Positions 52,444-61,862 of a stretch of 64,000 nucleotides of DNA are shown here, one piece after another. The stretch lies in NCBI GenBank assembly GCA_014651175.1, contig BMWJ01000011.1:1-64000 (forward strand). Reading direction: 5' to 3'. The notes under the pieces are model-generated. The model was given only the letters and a program-made list of their open reading frames with translations, did not search any database and had not been told where the DNA came from. Positions within the stretch are counted from its first letter, which is position 1. The number at the start of each line of letters is the position of its first letter. Source of the stretch: Streptomyces clavifer (GTDB lineage Bacteria; Actinomycetota; Actinomycetes; Streptomycetales; Streptomycetaceae). The translations under genes were made by a program, and so were the position numbers.

Positions 52444-53436
52444 TCAGATGGTTCCGCGCGAGATGAACTCCGCCTTGACCCGCACGGTCCTCCGCGCCAC
52501 TCGACCATCGGCACGCTCGACGAGAAGCCGCGCCGCAGCCCTTCCCACGTCGGCAGCCGGATACCTGACCGTGGTCAGACGGGGACGCACCAGCGACGCG
52601 AACGACGCGTCGTCATGGCCGACCAGTGCCACGTCACCGGGAATGCCGACACCCAGTTCCTCTGCTTTGTCCATCGCGCCGATCGCGACGACGTCGTTCG
52701 CGCAGAAGACCGCGTCCGGCCGATGCTTCATCCCCATCAGATACGCGAAGCCCGCTGCCCCCGCCTCCCGGGTATGCTCACCGCGCACGATCAGCCGGCC
52801 AGGGAGCGTGATGCCGAACTGGACGGCCAGTGCTCGCAGCAGCTCCAGTCGCGGGTCACCGCCGGTGGCGTCCCGGGGGCCGGCGATCATGGCGATGCGG
52901 CGGCGTCCTGCCCGCGTCACCTCTGTCAGCGCCGCACGCATGGCGGCCCTCGCGTCCGGTGTCACCAGGTCCATCTCGCCGAAGGGCAGGTCGGCACTGA
53001 CGACCGCGGGGACACCGGCCTCGGACAGGGGCAGGAAGTCCTTGGCCACAAGCCGGAACGGAGTGATCACGACACCCGCGAACCGCTGCTGGACCGCCTC
53101 GCGCAGATACGCCCGCTCCTCGTCCCGGTCCGCCTTCGTGTCACAGACCATGACGTGGAGACCGAGCGTTCTCAGTTCCTCCTGGAGGGAGGCCGCGAGC
53201 TGGGCGTAGAAGGGGTTGGACAGGTCGGGCACAATCAGTGCCACGATGCTCGAACGGCCCGTTCGCAGGCTCCGCGCCACCGTGTTGACGGAGAACCCGA
53301 GCTCGGCGATGGCCGCTTCGACCGCCCGCCGGGTCTCCTCCGCGACCGCCCGTTTACCGGAGAGAACGTAGGACACGGTCGCAGTCGAAACTCCTGCAGC
53401 GCGGGCGACATCGGCCATGGTGACCCGAACTACCAA
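52444..53436 (-). CDS. LacI-family transcriptional repressor
   Basis: A 330-aa LacI/GalR repressor: HTH VTMADVARAAGVSTATVSYVLSGKRAV near the front, hinge SLRTGRSSIVALIVPDLSNPFYAQLA, and a sugar-sensor domain with FCANDVVAIGAMDKA and VGHDDASFASLVRP. I favour TTG 53436, which lies 7 nt after AGGGTGG; ATG 53418 is the alternative and is where the HTH proper begins. It sits upstream of the importer-GH42 operon on the same strand and most likely binds the 20-bp palindrome at 52301. Confidence 0.88.
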   Translation of the reverse strand: MVVRVTMADVARAAGVSTATVSYVLSGKRAVAEETRRAVEAAIAELGFSVNTVARSLRTGRSSIVALIVPDLSNPFYAQLAASLQEELRTLGLHVMVCDTKADRDEERAYLREAVQQRFAGVVITPFRLVAKDFLPLSEAGVPAVVSADLPFGEMDLVTPDARAAMRAALTEVTRAGRRRIAMIAGPRDATGGDPRLELLRALAVQFGITLPGRLIVRGEHTREAGAAGFAYLMGMKHRPDAVFCANDVVAIGAMDKAEELGVGIPGDVALVGHDDASFASLVRPRLTTVRYPAADVGRAAARLLVERADGRVARRTVRVKAEFISRGTI

Positions 53437-53919
53437 TGCACATCCACCCTTCGTACGGCTCGTCACCTTACTTCACACGGCGATACCGCAGGTCACGCGC
53501 CCGGTTCAGAAGGGTTCCGGGTGGTGGATGTGCCCCGGGTCCGGTCCGGTGCTACGGCGCTGATCACGGTGAGCGCGGCTCAGGGCGGGCTTGCGGCGGC
53601 CGGTCGGGTCGCCCGGCCCGAGTTCCGGAACGAGGTCAGCACGGGTCGGAGAGCGCCCTGGAGCCCGGCCCCCCGGATGTCTGGCGCCACGGGCTTGACG
53701 GCCTGCGCGCCGTGTAGGCGCAACGGTCTCCGACGGGGGACGCGCAGGCAGCACCGGCAGCCCCGGCCTCGGCTATAAGGACTTGTCCGGCGTCCGTGGC
53801 CCCCCCCGAAGACCGGACGATCCGAAGGTCGACGGACGAGCCGTCGTTACGGACGAGCCGTCGCTACTGCAACAGGATGGCTGGCTGGTCGCGAGCGCAA
53901 GGTTGGGGGCCTTCCGCTG
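53437..53919. other. Intergenic region with a short tandem repeat
   Basis: 483 nt with no supported gene. At 53832-53863 the 15-mer ACGGACGAGCCGTCG occurs twice with a 17-bp period; each copy contains most of the hairpin CGACGG-ACGAG-CCGTCG. Confidence 0.55.
53832..53863. repeat. Two-copy 17-bp tandem repeat
   Basis: Two identical 15-mers (53832-53846 and 53849-53863) separated by 2 nt. The unit has inner dyad symmetry, so the pair may be a regulator site or simple slippage product. Confidence 0.6.
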
Positions 53920-54204
53920 TCAGACCGGCGACGGCCCGTGCAACTCGTCGGCGCCGGTCGTTCCGGCGGCGCTCTCCACCGCAGTGCGCAGCGAGTCGTC
54001 TTCCGGGCGGGCGCCGGGCAGCCGGTGGCGGGCGGCGATCAGAGCGGCGTCGACATCACTGGTGCCGGTGGAGACGCAGAGCGTGTAGACGATGTCGTCC
54101 AGCCGCCGGCGAACCTCTTCGTCTCCGTTCTCCGCCTGCAGAATACGAAGAGTCTCGTACTGCTCGATGAGGTTGCGTAGGACCGCGGGGTGGGCCAGCA
54201 GCAC
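53920..54204 (-). CDS. DUF5133-family protein
   Basis: A 94-aa protein of a family restricted to Streptomyces relatives: it starts (M)[19 protein letters not shown] and contains [33 protein letters not shown], the family core. I chose GTG 54204, with GGAG 6 nt upstream, because members begin at this point; the frame runs on to GTG 54231. DUF5133 genes often accompany regulators or antimicrobial-type clusters, but no function is known. It diverges from the catalase gene. Confidence 0.8.
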   Translation of the reverse strand: MLLAHPAVLRNLIEQYETLRILQAENGDEEVRRRLDDIVYTLCVSTGTSDVDAALIAARHRLPGARPEDDSLRTAVESAAGTTGADELHGPSPV

Positions 54205-54512
54205 CGTCGTCTCCGTTTCGCCGTTATGCACGTGTGAGTCACTCGCTGAGCCGCGTACCCCGCGCCGCCCTCGTCACACGGGGCGTGCCCGCGCGGGCGC
54301 AGGCCGGACAGGGGCCTGCGCTGCCGTGGCCCGTGCGCGGGGCGAGTCGGACCGGCCGCAGCGTGTGCCTGCATCGTCCGACGGCGGGTTCGGCAGCCAG
54401 TCGGACCGTTCTGGCGCGGCGTATGGCGGATATTGTCACTTTTCGACTACCCGTCGCACTGATCGGGGAATCAGTCGGTCCACATGACCTCGAAAGAGAA
54501 AAGGGACGGACT
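54205..54512. other. Divergent region between DUF5133 and catalase
   Basis: 308 nt containing the promoters of both genes. A TTGTCA-like box (about 54435) lies upstream of the catalase, but no convincing OxyR, FurA or CatR operator stands out. Confidence 0.45.
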
Positions 54513-56174
54513 GTGAGCGGTGCGGAAAAGGGAGCGTCCGGCGAGGACACCACCGGGCGGCCGGTGCTGACCAACCGGCAGGGGCATCAGGTATACGACA
54601 ACCAGAACCAGCGCACGGTGGGAGCCCGAGGTCCCGCGACCTTGGAGAACTACCAGTTCCTGGAGAAGATCAGTCATTTCGACCGGGAGCGCATCCCGGA
54701 GCGCGTCGTGCACGCCCGCGGAGTCACCACGTACGGCTTCTTCGAGGCGTACGGGAAGTGGGGCGACGAACCGATCGGAAAGTACACGCGTGCCAAGCTG
54801 TTCCAGGAAGCGGGGAAGCGCACGGACGTAGCCGTGCGGTTCTCCACCGTGATCGGGGGCAGGGACTCCTCCGAGGCCGCCCGTGACCCGCGGGGGTTCG
54901 CGGTGAAGTTCTACACCGAGGACGGCAACTGGGACCTGGTCGGCAACAACCTCGGGGTCTTCTTCATCCGCGACGCCCTCAAGTTCCCCGACGTGATCCA
55001 CGCCCTCAAGCCCGATCCCGTGAGCCACGAGCAGAAGCCCGCCCGGATCTTCGACTTCATGTCGCAGACCCCGGAGAGCATGCACATGCTGGTGAACCTG
55101 TTCAGCCCGCGCGGTATCCCGGCCGACTACCGCCACATGCAGGGGTTCGGCGTCAACACCTACAAATGGGTGAACGCCGACGGCGACACCGTGCTCGTCA
55201 AGTACCACTGGATGCCGAAGCAGGGCGTCAGCAGCATGACCGAGGAGGACGCGGCGAACGTGCAGGCGTCCGATCTCGGGCACGCGACGAAGGACCTCTA
55301 CGAGGCCATCGGGCGTGACGACTTCCCCGAGTGGGAGCTCCTCGTCCAGATGATGTCCGACGACGAACACCCGGAGCTCGACTTCGACCCCTTGGACGAC
55401 ACCAAGACCTGGCCGGAGCAGGACTTCCCGCCCCGGCCGGTGGGACGGATGGTCCTGAACCGGGTTCCGGACAACTACTTCGCGGAGAACGAGCAGGCAT
55501 CCTTCGGAACGGGTGTGCTGGTCGACGGGCTCGATTTCTCGGACGACAAGATGCTGGTCGGCCGGACCTTCTCGTACAGCGACACGCAGCGGTACCGGGT
55601 GGGCCCGAACTACCTGCAGCTTCCCGTCAACCAGGCCAAGCACGCCCGCGTGGCGACCAACCAGCGGGACGGTCTGATGGCGTACGACAACGGCCATGGC
55701 GGCGAGAACCCCGAGGTCAACTACGAACCGTCGATCACCGGAGGTCTGAGAGAGGGCTCGTACCCCACACATGACGAGCAGGGACCAGAGATCCACGGCC
55801 GTCTCACCCGGGCCAGAATTCCGCGCACGAACGACTATCTGCAGGCCGGCCAGCGCTATCAGCTGATGGAGCAGTGGGAGCGCGACGACCTGGTCAAGAA
55901 CTTCACTGACCTGTTCGCCCAGTGCACCCGCCCGGTCCAGGAGCGAATGGTCTGGCACTGCCTGATGGCGGAGAACGAGCTCGGCCTGCGCGTCGGTGAG
56001 GGTCTGGGCATCGGCGCCGGGGACGTCGCACACCTGTCACCGCTCCTCACGCAGAATCTCGATGACGAGGAGCGCAAGCGGCTCGCCCGCCTCGGCGACA
56101 ATCCGCCCCGTGACGTCACCGGCCTCACCATGACGCATTGCGTCCCCAACAAGCGACACACCGTCAGCCGCTGA
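54513..56174 (+). CDS. Monofunctional heme catalase
   Basis: A 553-aa catalase (2 H2O2 to O2 and water). The distal His is in [14 protein letters not shown], the Asn in [13 protein letters not shown], and the proximal heme Tyr in [18 protein letters not shown], all in order. It is longer than the usual 480-490 aa of small-subunit catalases, with about 50 extra residues at the C-terminus ([18 protein letters not shown]), a length nearer to KatX-type enzymes. GTG 54513 follows AGGGACGG and starts just before [14 protein letters not shown]; the frame extends upstream without features. No CatR or FurA regulator adjoins. A hairpin follows at 56287. Confidence 0.92.
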   Translation: MSGAEKGASGEDTTGRPVLTNRQGHQVYDNQNQRTVGARGPATLENYQFLEKISHFDRERIPERVVHARGVTTYGFFEAYGKWGDEPIGKYTRAKLFQEAGKRTDVAVRFSTVIGGRDSSEAARDPRGFAVKFYTEDGNWDLVGNNLGVFFIRDALKFPDVIHALKPDPVSHEQKPARIFDFMSQTPESMHMLVNLFSPRGIPADYRHMQGFGVNTYKWVNADGDTVLVKYHWMPKQGVSSMTEEDAANVQASDLGHATKDLYEAIGRDDFPEWELLVQMMSDDEHPELDFDPLDDTKTWPEQDFPPRPVGRMVLNRVPDNYFAENEQASFGTGVLVDGLDFSDDKMLVGRTFSYSDTQRYRVGPNYLQLPVNQAKHARVATNQRDGLMAYDNGHGGENPEVNYEPSITGGLREGSYPTHDEQGPEIHGRLTRARIPRTNDYLQAGQRYQLMEQWERDDLVKNFTDLFAQCTRPVQERMVWHCLMAENELGLRVGEGLGIGAGDVAHLSPLLTQNLDDEERKRLARLGDNPPRDVTGLTMTHCVPNKRHTVSR

Positions 56175-56766
56175 ACCCCGCGCGCTGCGCCCACACGCGC
56201 AGTGCCACGTGGAGCGCCGCCGTGTGCCGCCGGGACCGGGCCGTCCCGCACGGCCCGGGCACTTGACCGCCCTCATCGATGGAGGCGGGCCGTCCGGGTC
56301 CGGAAGGAGCCCGGACGGCCCGTGGACGGCTGTGACGGCCCGGCCGATACCAGGATCCGTCACCTGGGCACGGCGTCCGGTCCTTCCACGCGTGCGCGTC
56401 CTCGTCCTTGTCCGAAGAGGGTGGCCCGATCCCTCCGGGCGCGGCGCCCCGACCGGCCGTGTCCGCGAGGATCCGGTGCGCCGACTTCGTGAACCCTGCT
56501 TCCCAACGCGGTCGCGCGCCGGCTCCGAAGCGCCGAGGGTGGCGGGCTCGTCGGCGGTCGACCGTCGGACCATCCCGCGGATTCATGAACGGATCCTGAG
56601 CAGGGCCGAGGCACACGGCTCCGGGGCCGATGTCGGTCCCGACCGACGTGGTTGCCGCCCCCTGCTCAGGACGACAGGACGGCGGCGTCCGGGACAGTGC
56701 CCTCGTAGGCGGCTCGGATCGCGCACGGGCGACGTAGGGGGCGACAACGAGCCGCGGGGGGTGGCG
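56175..56766. other. Convergent intergenic region
   Basis: 592 nt between catalase and the TetR gene. Apart from the terminator hairpin (56287-56321) I see no supported gene; the frames here are Arg/Pro-rich and lack ribosome sites. Confidence 0.55.
56287..56321 (+). terminator. Hairpin terminator downstream of catalase
   Basis: GGGCCGTCCGGG (56287-56298) pairs perfectly with 56310-56321, loop 11 nt, 113 nt after the catalase stop. Confidence 0.7.
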
Positions 56767-57420
56767 CTATGCCGTTTCGCCGACGTTCGCGACCATGCGG
56801 ACGACGGTGTCCACGAGCTCGTCGGCGCTGGTGCGCCACACGTCTGTGGCGAGGTGGCCGCTGAGCTCCATGCCTGCGATGCCGTGGGCGCTGGTCAGCA
56901 GCAGGGCGCCGTAGTGCCGTGCGTTCTGTGCGCCCACGAGGGCGGCGACGACGGCCAGGAACTCGTCCTGGAAGCGTTCGGTCGCGCGGACGGCCGCAGC
57001 TGTGTCATCCGCCGGTGCGCAGAGGCGCCGGACGCGATCGAGCCCTTCGCCGCGTTGCCCAGGACGGTCCCCGCGCCGTCTGAACAGCAGTTGGTACAGG
57101 TGTGGCTGGCCCCGGCCGACACCGATGAGAGCGTGAAGAGCGCCGCACAGCCTCTCGGAGGCCGAGAGCGCCGGATCGGTCCGCAGGGCGCGCACCTGGT
57201 CGCTGATCCGATCCCAGCCCTCGGTCGCGACGGCGGTCAGCAAACTGTCCTTGTCCGCGAAGTGACGGTACGGCGCGCCTCGTGTCATGCCTGCCCGCGC
57301 GCCCACCTCGCGCAAGGTGACCGCTTCGGGGCCGCCGAGGTCGAGGAGCTCGGCAGCCGCGTCGAGCAGAGCGCGGCGGGTGAGGGCGGCGGACTCCGCA
57401 CGGGTGACCATGACGCCCAT
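56767..57420 (-). CDS. TetR/AcrR-family transcriptional regulator
   Basis: A 217-aa repressor: the HTH ALLDAAAELLDLGGPEAVTLREVGARAGMTRGAPYRHFADKDSLL spans residues 14-60 and is followed by a ligand domain of the TetR_C type (WRTSADELVDTVV at the end). It faces the SDR gene over a 42-bp gap containing two TGAC-N3-GTCA operators, one overlapping each promoter element, so it should repress both genes. ATG 57420 has no strong ribosome site; ATG 57411 is possible. Confidence 0.9.
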   Translation of the reverse strand: MGVMVTRAESAALTRRALLDAAAELLDLGGPEAVTLREVGARAGMTRGAPYRHFADKDSLLTAVATEGWDRISDQVRALRTDPALSASERLCGALHALIGVGRGQPHLYQLLFRRRGDRPGQRGEGLDRVRRLCAPADDTAAAVRATERFQDEFLAVVAALVGAQNARHYGALLLTSAHGIAGMELSGHLATDVWRTSADELVDTVVRMVANVGETA

Positions 57421-57427
57421 CTTACAG

Positions 57428-57455
57428 TTGACGGTGTCATCCGAACTGCTACTGT
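57428..57455 (+). promoter_or_regulatory. Promoter of the TetR-controlled SDR gene
   Basis: TTGACG (57428-57433), 16-nt spacer, TACTGT (57450-57455). Transcription would begin at about 57462, at the GTG start codon, giving a leaderless mRNA; no ribosome site precedes the GTG. Confidence 0.65.
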
Positions 57456-57474
57456 CATTCAGGTGACAACGTCA
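57429..57474. promoter_or_regulatory. Two TetR operators overlapping the SDR promoter and start codon
   Basis: TGAC-GGT-GTCA (57429-57439) and TGAC-AAC-GTCA (57464-57474) are 35 bp apart, each followed by TCxGAA. The first overlaps the -35 box, the second the GTG start of the SDR gene. Confidence 0.75.
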
Positions 57475-58407
57475 TCTGAAAACGAGAAGCTCATCGTCGT
57501 AACCGGGGCCTCCACGGGCATGGGCGCGTCAGCCGCACGTGAACTGGCTGGCCAGGGATTCCACGTCCTGGCCGGGGTACGGCGCGACCGCGATGCGGAC
57601 GCCATACGATCGGCCGGCATCGAGCCGGTCATCCTCGACATCACCAAGTCCGACCACGTGGAGGCACTCGCGGCACGGGTCGCCCGCGACCCATGCGCCC
57701 TGCACGCGCTCGTCAACAACGCCGGCATACAGGTGAACGCACCGGTCGAGTCCTTGCCGATGGCGCAGTGGCGATGGGTGTTCGAGGTCAATCTGTTCGG
57801 CCACATCGCCGTCACCCAGGCACTCCTGCCCGCGCTGCTGCGCAGCAAGGGGCGCGTGATCAACATCAGCTCGGTCGGCGGCAAGGTCGCCATGGCCACC
57901 TACGGCGCGTACGCAGGCGCGAAGTTCGCTCTGGAGGCGGTCAGCGACTCGCTCCGCCGGGAGGTCGCACCGCTGGGCGTGCACGTGGTCGTGGTCGAGC
58001 CGGGCGGCGTCCGCACGGAGATGGCCGCCCGCGGGATCACGACGGCGAACGATCTGGCCGCCAATATGACGCCGGAGCAGGATGAGCGCTACGGGAGCCT
58101 GGTCGAGGCGACCAACACGCTGATGGCCACGGGTACGTCGTCGGGTGTGACCGCCGACGCCGCCGCCCGGGTCATCGCGAAGGCCGTGACGACCCGCAGG
58201 CCGCGCACCCGCTACACGATCGGCCGTGATGCCGCGCTGGTCACCCGGCTGGCCCGGATACTGCCCGACCGCACGCTCGACCGCGTCACCGCCGCCAACC
58301 TGCGTCGCCACTACCCGAAGGGCGGTGGCGGCGCCAACGCGGAGCGTCGATCTCCGTTCCTGGGCCTCTGTACACAGCCGGACAGGCATGGCGAACCCGC
58401 TGGGTGA
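57463..58407 (+). CDS. SDR-family oxidoreductase
   Basis: A 314-aa classical SDR: cofactor loop TGASTGMGAS (residues 14-23), NNAGIQ, catalytic Ser in NISSVGG and YAGAK pair, then VEPGGVRTEM as in retinol-dehydrogenase-like SDRs. The C-terminus is longer than usual, with a positively charged tail (RHYPKGGGGANAERR) that looks less conserved. It starts at GTG 57463 inside an operator and is probably leaderless. The TetR gene opposite should control it, with the SDR substrate or a related compound as inducer. A terminator-like stem follows at 58441. Confidence 0.88.
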   Translation: MTTSSENEKLIVVTGASTGMGASAARELAGQGFHVLAGVRRDRDADAIRSAGIEPVILDITKSDHVEALAARVARDPCALHALVNNAGIQVNAPVESLPMAQWRWVFEVNLFGHIAVTQALLPALLRSKGRVINISSVGGKVAMATYGAYAGAKFALEAVSDSLRREVAPLGVHVVVVEPGGVRTEMAARGITTANDLAANMTPEQDERYGSLVEATNTLMATGTSSGVTADAAARVIAKAVTTRRPRTRYTIGRDAALVTRLARILPDRTLDRVTAANLRRHYPKGGGGANAERRSPFLGLCTQPDRHGEPAG

Positions 58408-58908
58408 GGGGCGCACACGACGGGATCGGCGAGAGCCACCGGGCCCGGTGTCGGGGAGCCATCCCGGCACCGGGCCCAGGACGTGCTCAGCGAGATCGGC
58501 TGGAGCCGTTCCTGCCTCGTGGTGGTGCGCGAGGCATCCGGGGTTCGGAGGCCATGCAAGCAGGCACGCGCCGTGCGACAGCGGACGCTGAGGGGGCGAG
58601 CCGCGCGACGCGGGGTTCTTCCCGTACCTCGCCGACCACGCGCCCTGCCGAGGGGGGCGCCCCTGGTCAGTCCCTGTCTCGCTCCGACGTTGTTCCGGCT
58701 GTCGCTGCTTCGGCACCATGATCGCTGCTTGCCGGTTGGACCAGGTCGTTCACCAGATCGGGTCTCCCGGACATGCGCGGTCGCACACAGCCGTCCGAAC
58801 CGGAAAGAACCTCCGGCGAGGAACCGCACATCTGTGCCACAAGCCGCGCCGTGTACGAGCACGGTGTGCGGGCCGCCGCCCGGCCGGTAACGGGGAGGGG
58901 GCGACAGG
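58408..58908. other. Convergent intergenic region
   Basis: 501 nt between the SDR and DUF3140 stops. Only the terminator stem (58441-58477) is clear; no gene can be supported. Confidence 0.55.
58441..58477 (+). terminator. Hairpin terminator after the SDR gene
   Basis: GGGCCCGGTGTCGGG (58441-58455) pairs with 58463-58477 over 15 bp with one G-U pair, loop 7 nt, 33 nt after the stop. Confidence 0.75.
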
Positions 58909-59250
58909 CTACTTCCCGGGGTCGTGACCCCAGTTCATCAGGGAGTAGCGCCACCGGGTGTCCGTGACATCTCCCTCGGGCCGCTGTTCGACGTGCCGTC
59001 GGACGTAGCCGCTGACCTTGCGCATGTGGGCGAGATCGCCGTCGCCGAGGTCCGCCTTCCTGGTGCGCAGCAACTCCACGATCCGGCGGCCCGAAGCGTG
59101 GCCCGTCGACTCGCCACCGCCATCCTTCTGACCCACCTCGCGCGACTCGTCAGTCTTGAGCCACTTCTCGAGCTCGCCGGCCGTCATGTTGACCGCCTCG
59201 CCGAACTGATCAAGGGTTTCCTGCCGCTCCTCGTCGTGCTTGCCGCTCAT
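58909..59250 (-). CDS. DUF3140-domain protein
   Basis: A 113-aa hydrophilic protein of the DUF3140 family: FGEAVNMTAGELEKWLKTDESREVGQ opens it, then a Gly-rich stretch, HASGRRIVELLRTRKADLGDGDLAHMRKVSGYVRRHVEQRP and a final DTRWRYSLMNWGHDP. The mid helix and basic surface resemble small DNA-binding proteins, but the function is unknown. Its ATG overlaps the stop of the DUF2945 gene (ATGA), so the two are made together; DUF3140/DUF2945 genes often occur side by side, suggesting a joint role. Confidence 0.85.
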   Translation of the reverse strand: MSGKHDEERQETLDQFGEAVNMTAGELEKWLKTDESREVGQKDGGGESTGHASGRRIVELLRTRKADLGDGDLAHMRKVSGYVRRHVEQRPEGDVTDTRWRYSLMNWGHDPGK

Positions 59251-59483
59251 GAACCGCCACCCTTCTTGCGGAGTGAGCCGGGCTTGTGTACCGCGGACTT
59301 GCCCGTCTTGTCGCTCTCCACCTCGTACTGCGGTTCGTCCTTGGAGGCGTCCACGGTTCGGCCGGCGGCCTCGGTCCGCTCGTCGACTTTCCGTGTCACT
59401 GTGCCTTCGACGTCCTGCCCATGGCTCTTCCATGTCACGTCGTCGCCCTTGGAGAGCTTCTTGTTCTTCCGCTTGTCGGCCAT
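59247..59483 (-). CDS. DUF2945 (Hva1/Tudor-like) small protein
   Basis: A 78-aa, very polar protein with the DUF2945 pattern: SKGDDVTWKSHGQDVEGTVTRKV followed by QYEVESDKTGKSAVHKPGSLRKK. The fold is a small beta-barrel (Tudor-like) seen in bacterial and fungal stress proteins. Lys-rich ends suggest nucleic-acid or polyanion contact, which is inference. AGAGGACG precedes ATG 59483. It is the first gene of a two-gene unit with DUF3140. Confidence 0.85.
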   Translation of the reverse strand: MADKRKNKKLSKGDDVTWKSHGQDVEGTVTRKVDERTEAAGRTVDASKDEPQYEVESDKTGKSAVHKPGSLRKKGGGS

Positions 59484-60088
59484 GGCAACGTCCTCTCTCT
59501 CACCGGCACCTCGGGCCGCCGGCACTCGCCCGGCTCCGCCAGCATCACCGCCGTTCGGCCCCGGCGCATGCCGGAGGCGCGTGGTGTCGGGAGAAGGGGA
59601 GGTCGGCGGCGTACCCCACCCGTACGGTGGTCCTGGTCTCCGCCCCGGCCGTGCGACGCCCGGTCTTGGCAGCTCTGCGGCGATGGTGCCGCACGGGCCG
59701 CCCTGCGGCCATCCAGGACGGGCGCCTGTCGGACGGGTGAGGTCACGGACCGGCGGGACACACCGGCTCAGTCGTGGGACGCGGCCCGCAACGCACGGGG
59801 AGGAAGGCGGGCAGACGGGCGCGAATGGGCGATCCTGGGGGAGACGTGCACGCGATCGCCTACGGCCGACCGGTTCCGTTCGGCCTGCCGCGGGACTGCC
59901 GGCTCTCCGTCGGGAAGCGGAACACGTGCAGACCATCTGCCGTGCGGTAGTCATGCAATGCTCGGGTTGGCTGATTCGACCAGCGTGTCGTGTTCCTGTT
60001 GCTCACCTCTCCCTTCGTTGCGTCCCGCCGCGCCGGGTCACTGGCGTGACGTGGCCGGCCTGAGCGGTTCGGGAGGCCCGACCAGGAA
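59484..60088. other. Long intergenic region without a visible gene
   Basis: 605 nt upstream of the DUF2945-DUF3140 unit. The open frames are low-complexity Arg/Pro sequence in several directions and none has a family match that I can recognise. It must hold the promoter of the DUF2945 gene, but no clear boxes are seen. Confidence 0.5.
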
Positions 60089-60700
60089 TCATGCCTGGCT
60101 GGAGAGAGGGCTCCTCAGCTCCGTACGGAGACGGATCGAGGTGTCGACGAGCAGTCCGGTTCCGTTATGGCGAAGCTCCTTCGCGTAGTTCGCGACGAGG
60201 TCGAGATCCCGCAGCTGCCGGCGCAATTCGGAAGCCAGTGCCTCGTCCGGATCATGCGCGAGCTCGACGTCTTCCCGTTCGGCCGCGTACTCGAGCTGTT
60301 GATCAACCGCCTCCACCGCTCGCTGACTGGTCCAGTTCGCGAAGTCGCGGCAACCGAACAGGTAGGCGTGCGCGGCATGCAACGTAGCCGCGGCGGCCGA
60401 CTCGTCCGCATCGTCGGGCCCGTCCTGGCCGTCGTTGTGGCAGTACTCACTGAGCATGTACTGGGCCACACCGCGCTTCACGGCCGGGTAGGCCGTCGGG
60501 TCGCCGAGAACACCCTCCCACACAGAGTTCAGCAGAGGGCGAAGGCTCACGGTGAACGGCGCCTGCTCGTCCGCGGGCAGCGCCTCGTGCCAACGCATGA
60601 GGCGTTCCGCGACGCCAGTGGCAAAGACGCCGCGCTCAGCGGACGATGCCTGCTCCAACCGCGCCTCCACCAGTGCCGCAAGCTCTTGCCACGTGTCCAT
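60089..60700 (-). CDS. Conserved hypothetical helical protein
   Basis: A 203-aa protein with coding-like composition and no recognised family. It is mostly helical: FATGVAERLMRWHEAL, LRPLLNSVWEGVLGDPTAYPAVKRGVAQYML, ATLHAAHAYLFGCRDFANWTSQRAVEAVDQQLEYAAE, and a final acidic-basic helix (ELRRQLRDLDLVANYAKELR). The layout faintly recalls DUF416/immunity-type helical proteins; I would not name it. No signal peptide. ATG 60700 is the natural start. No toxin gene or other partner is adjacent, so no role can be inferred. Confidence 0.65.
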   Translation of the reverse strand: MDTWQELAALVEARLEQASSAERGVFATGVAERLMRWHEALPADEQAPFTVSLRPLLNSVWEGVLGDPTAYPAVKRGVAQYMLSEYCHNDGQDGPDDADESAAAATLHAAHAYLFGCRDFANWTSQRAVEAVDQQLEYAAEREDVELAHDPDEALASELRRQLRDLDLVANYAKELRHNGTGLLVDTSIRLRTELRSPLSSQA

Positions 60701-60978
60701 GCGAGCCGTCCCGGGATCGTGAAATCAGCGTGTGCGCTGCGACCACGATCATGGCATTCACCAGTGACAACGCGTCCTGGGGGCTCTCGGACGGGAGAGC
60801 GTGAGCGCATTCCGACGGGTACGGGTCCCGCGTCGGTGATGCGTGTTCCGGGCGGACCCGGAGCACCCGTCGCGGCGCCGACCGGGAGGGGGCTGCGAGC
60901 GTCCCCGAGTGGGCGACGACCGGCCGAGGCCTTCGTGCAGGTGGAGCAGGGTGTGGGGCATCGGCGCTGCCGGGGGGT

Positions 60979-61830
60979 TCATGCGTCGCCCATGACCAGG
61001 CCCTCGATGGTGTGTTTCTGCGTCATGGGCGTCAACTCGTCCACGATGGGGCAGTCGAGGTGCCGACGCACCCGGTCGGGGAGTGTCTCCCAGTAGCTGC
61101 GGGTCACGGCGGTGTCGTGCCGGTCCCCGTTGTGCGCCTCCGGCCCGTCCACCCCGAGGACGAGCACGGGGCGGGGTTGTGCGGAGTGGTTGGTGGTGCC
61201 GCGATGGATGGTCAGCGCTGACCGGGCCGAGATGTCGCCGCGCTGCGGGTACTTGCGGACGGCCCGCTCCTCGTACCGGCCGTAGAGCGACTTGGGCGGG
61301 AACATGCCGTGCCCGAACTCGGGGCTGTCGTCCCACTGGGTTCCGGGCGCGATCTCGAACGGGCCCATGTCCTCGCCCGTGTCCACCGTCGTCACGTTGA
61401 CGGCGAGGGAGGTCAGGCGCCGCTCACGGCGCGTCTCCTCCGGGATGGGAAAGTCGCGGTGCCAGGGCTGATTCACCGCGCCCTCCAGCGGCACGTCGAA
61501 CCCGAGTTCCACGATCCGGTAGTCCGGCCCCAGTGCCGCGGTGCACAGCGAGCGCACCCACGGGTGGTCGACCAGCTCCACGAATCCCCGGATCTGCTCG
61601 GGGTGCACCTCCACGTAGTAACGGTTCGGGCCGCGTCCGACAGCCCCGCCCGGGCGGGCAAGCGCCTCCTGGAAGGCTCGGTTCACGTCCTCGCCGAGCC
61701 GGTTGACCCACTCTGTCGCGAACGCCCCTTTTCGCGCTGTGATGCCGTCCCTGTAGAGATTGTCGATGTCCGCTGACACGTCGATGTCCAGACTCTCGGC
61801 GGAGATGCCGGGAAAGGTGTGTACGCCCAT
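60979..61830 (-). CDS. Phytanoyl-CoA dioxygenase (PhyH)-like Fe(II)/2-oxoglutarate enzyme
   Basis: A 283-aa non-heme iron dioxygenase. The iron triad is visible: His and Asp in QPWHRDFP (about residues 120-127) and the distal His in LTIHRGTTNHSAQPRP, whose Arg binds 2-oxoglutarate. Such enzymes hydroxylate small lipids, amino acids or natural products; the substrate is unknown. AAGGAG is 8 nt before ATG 61830. It diverges from a LacI-type regulator with an 11-bp inverted repeat between them, so sugar or nucleoside-like effectors may control it, an unusual pairing. Confidence 0.85.
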   Translation of the reverse strand: MGVHTFPGISAESLDIDVSADIDNLYRDGITARKGAFATEWVNRLGEDVNRAFQEALARPGGAVGRGPNRYYVEVHPEQIRGFVELVDHPWVRSLCTAALGPDYRIVELGFDVPLEGAVNQPWHRDFPIPEETRRERRLTSLAVNVTTVDTGEDMGPFEIAPGTQWDDSPEFGHGMFPPKSLYGRYEERAVRKYPQRGDISARSALTIHRGTTNHSAQPRPVLVLGVDGPEAHNGDRHDTAVTRSYWETLPDRVRRHLDCPIVDELTPMTQKHTIEGLVMGDA

Positions 61831-61862
61831 GGTGTGGCTCCTTGCGCTAGAAGGTGCAGCCA

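Noticed and set aside
59484-60088. Several open frames above 100 codons
   Set aside because: All are Arg/Pro/Gly-rich, no start has a ribosome site, and none shows a domain.
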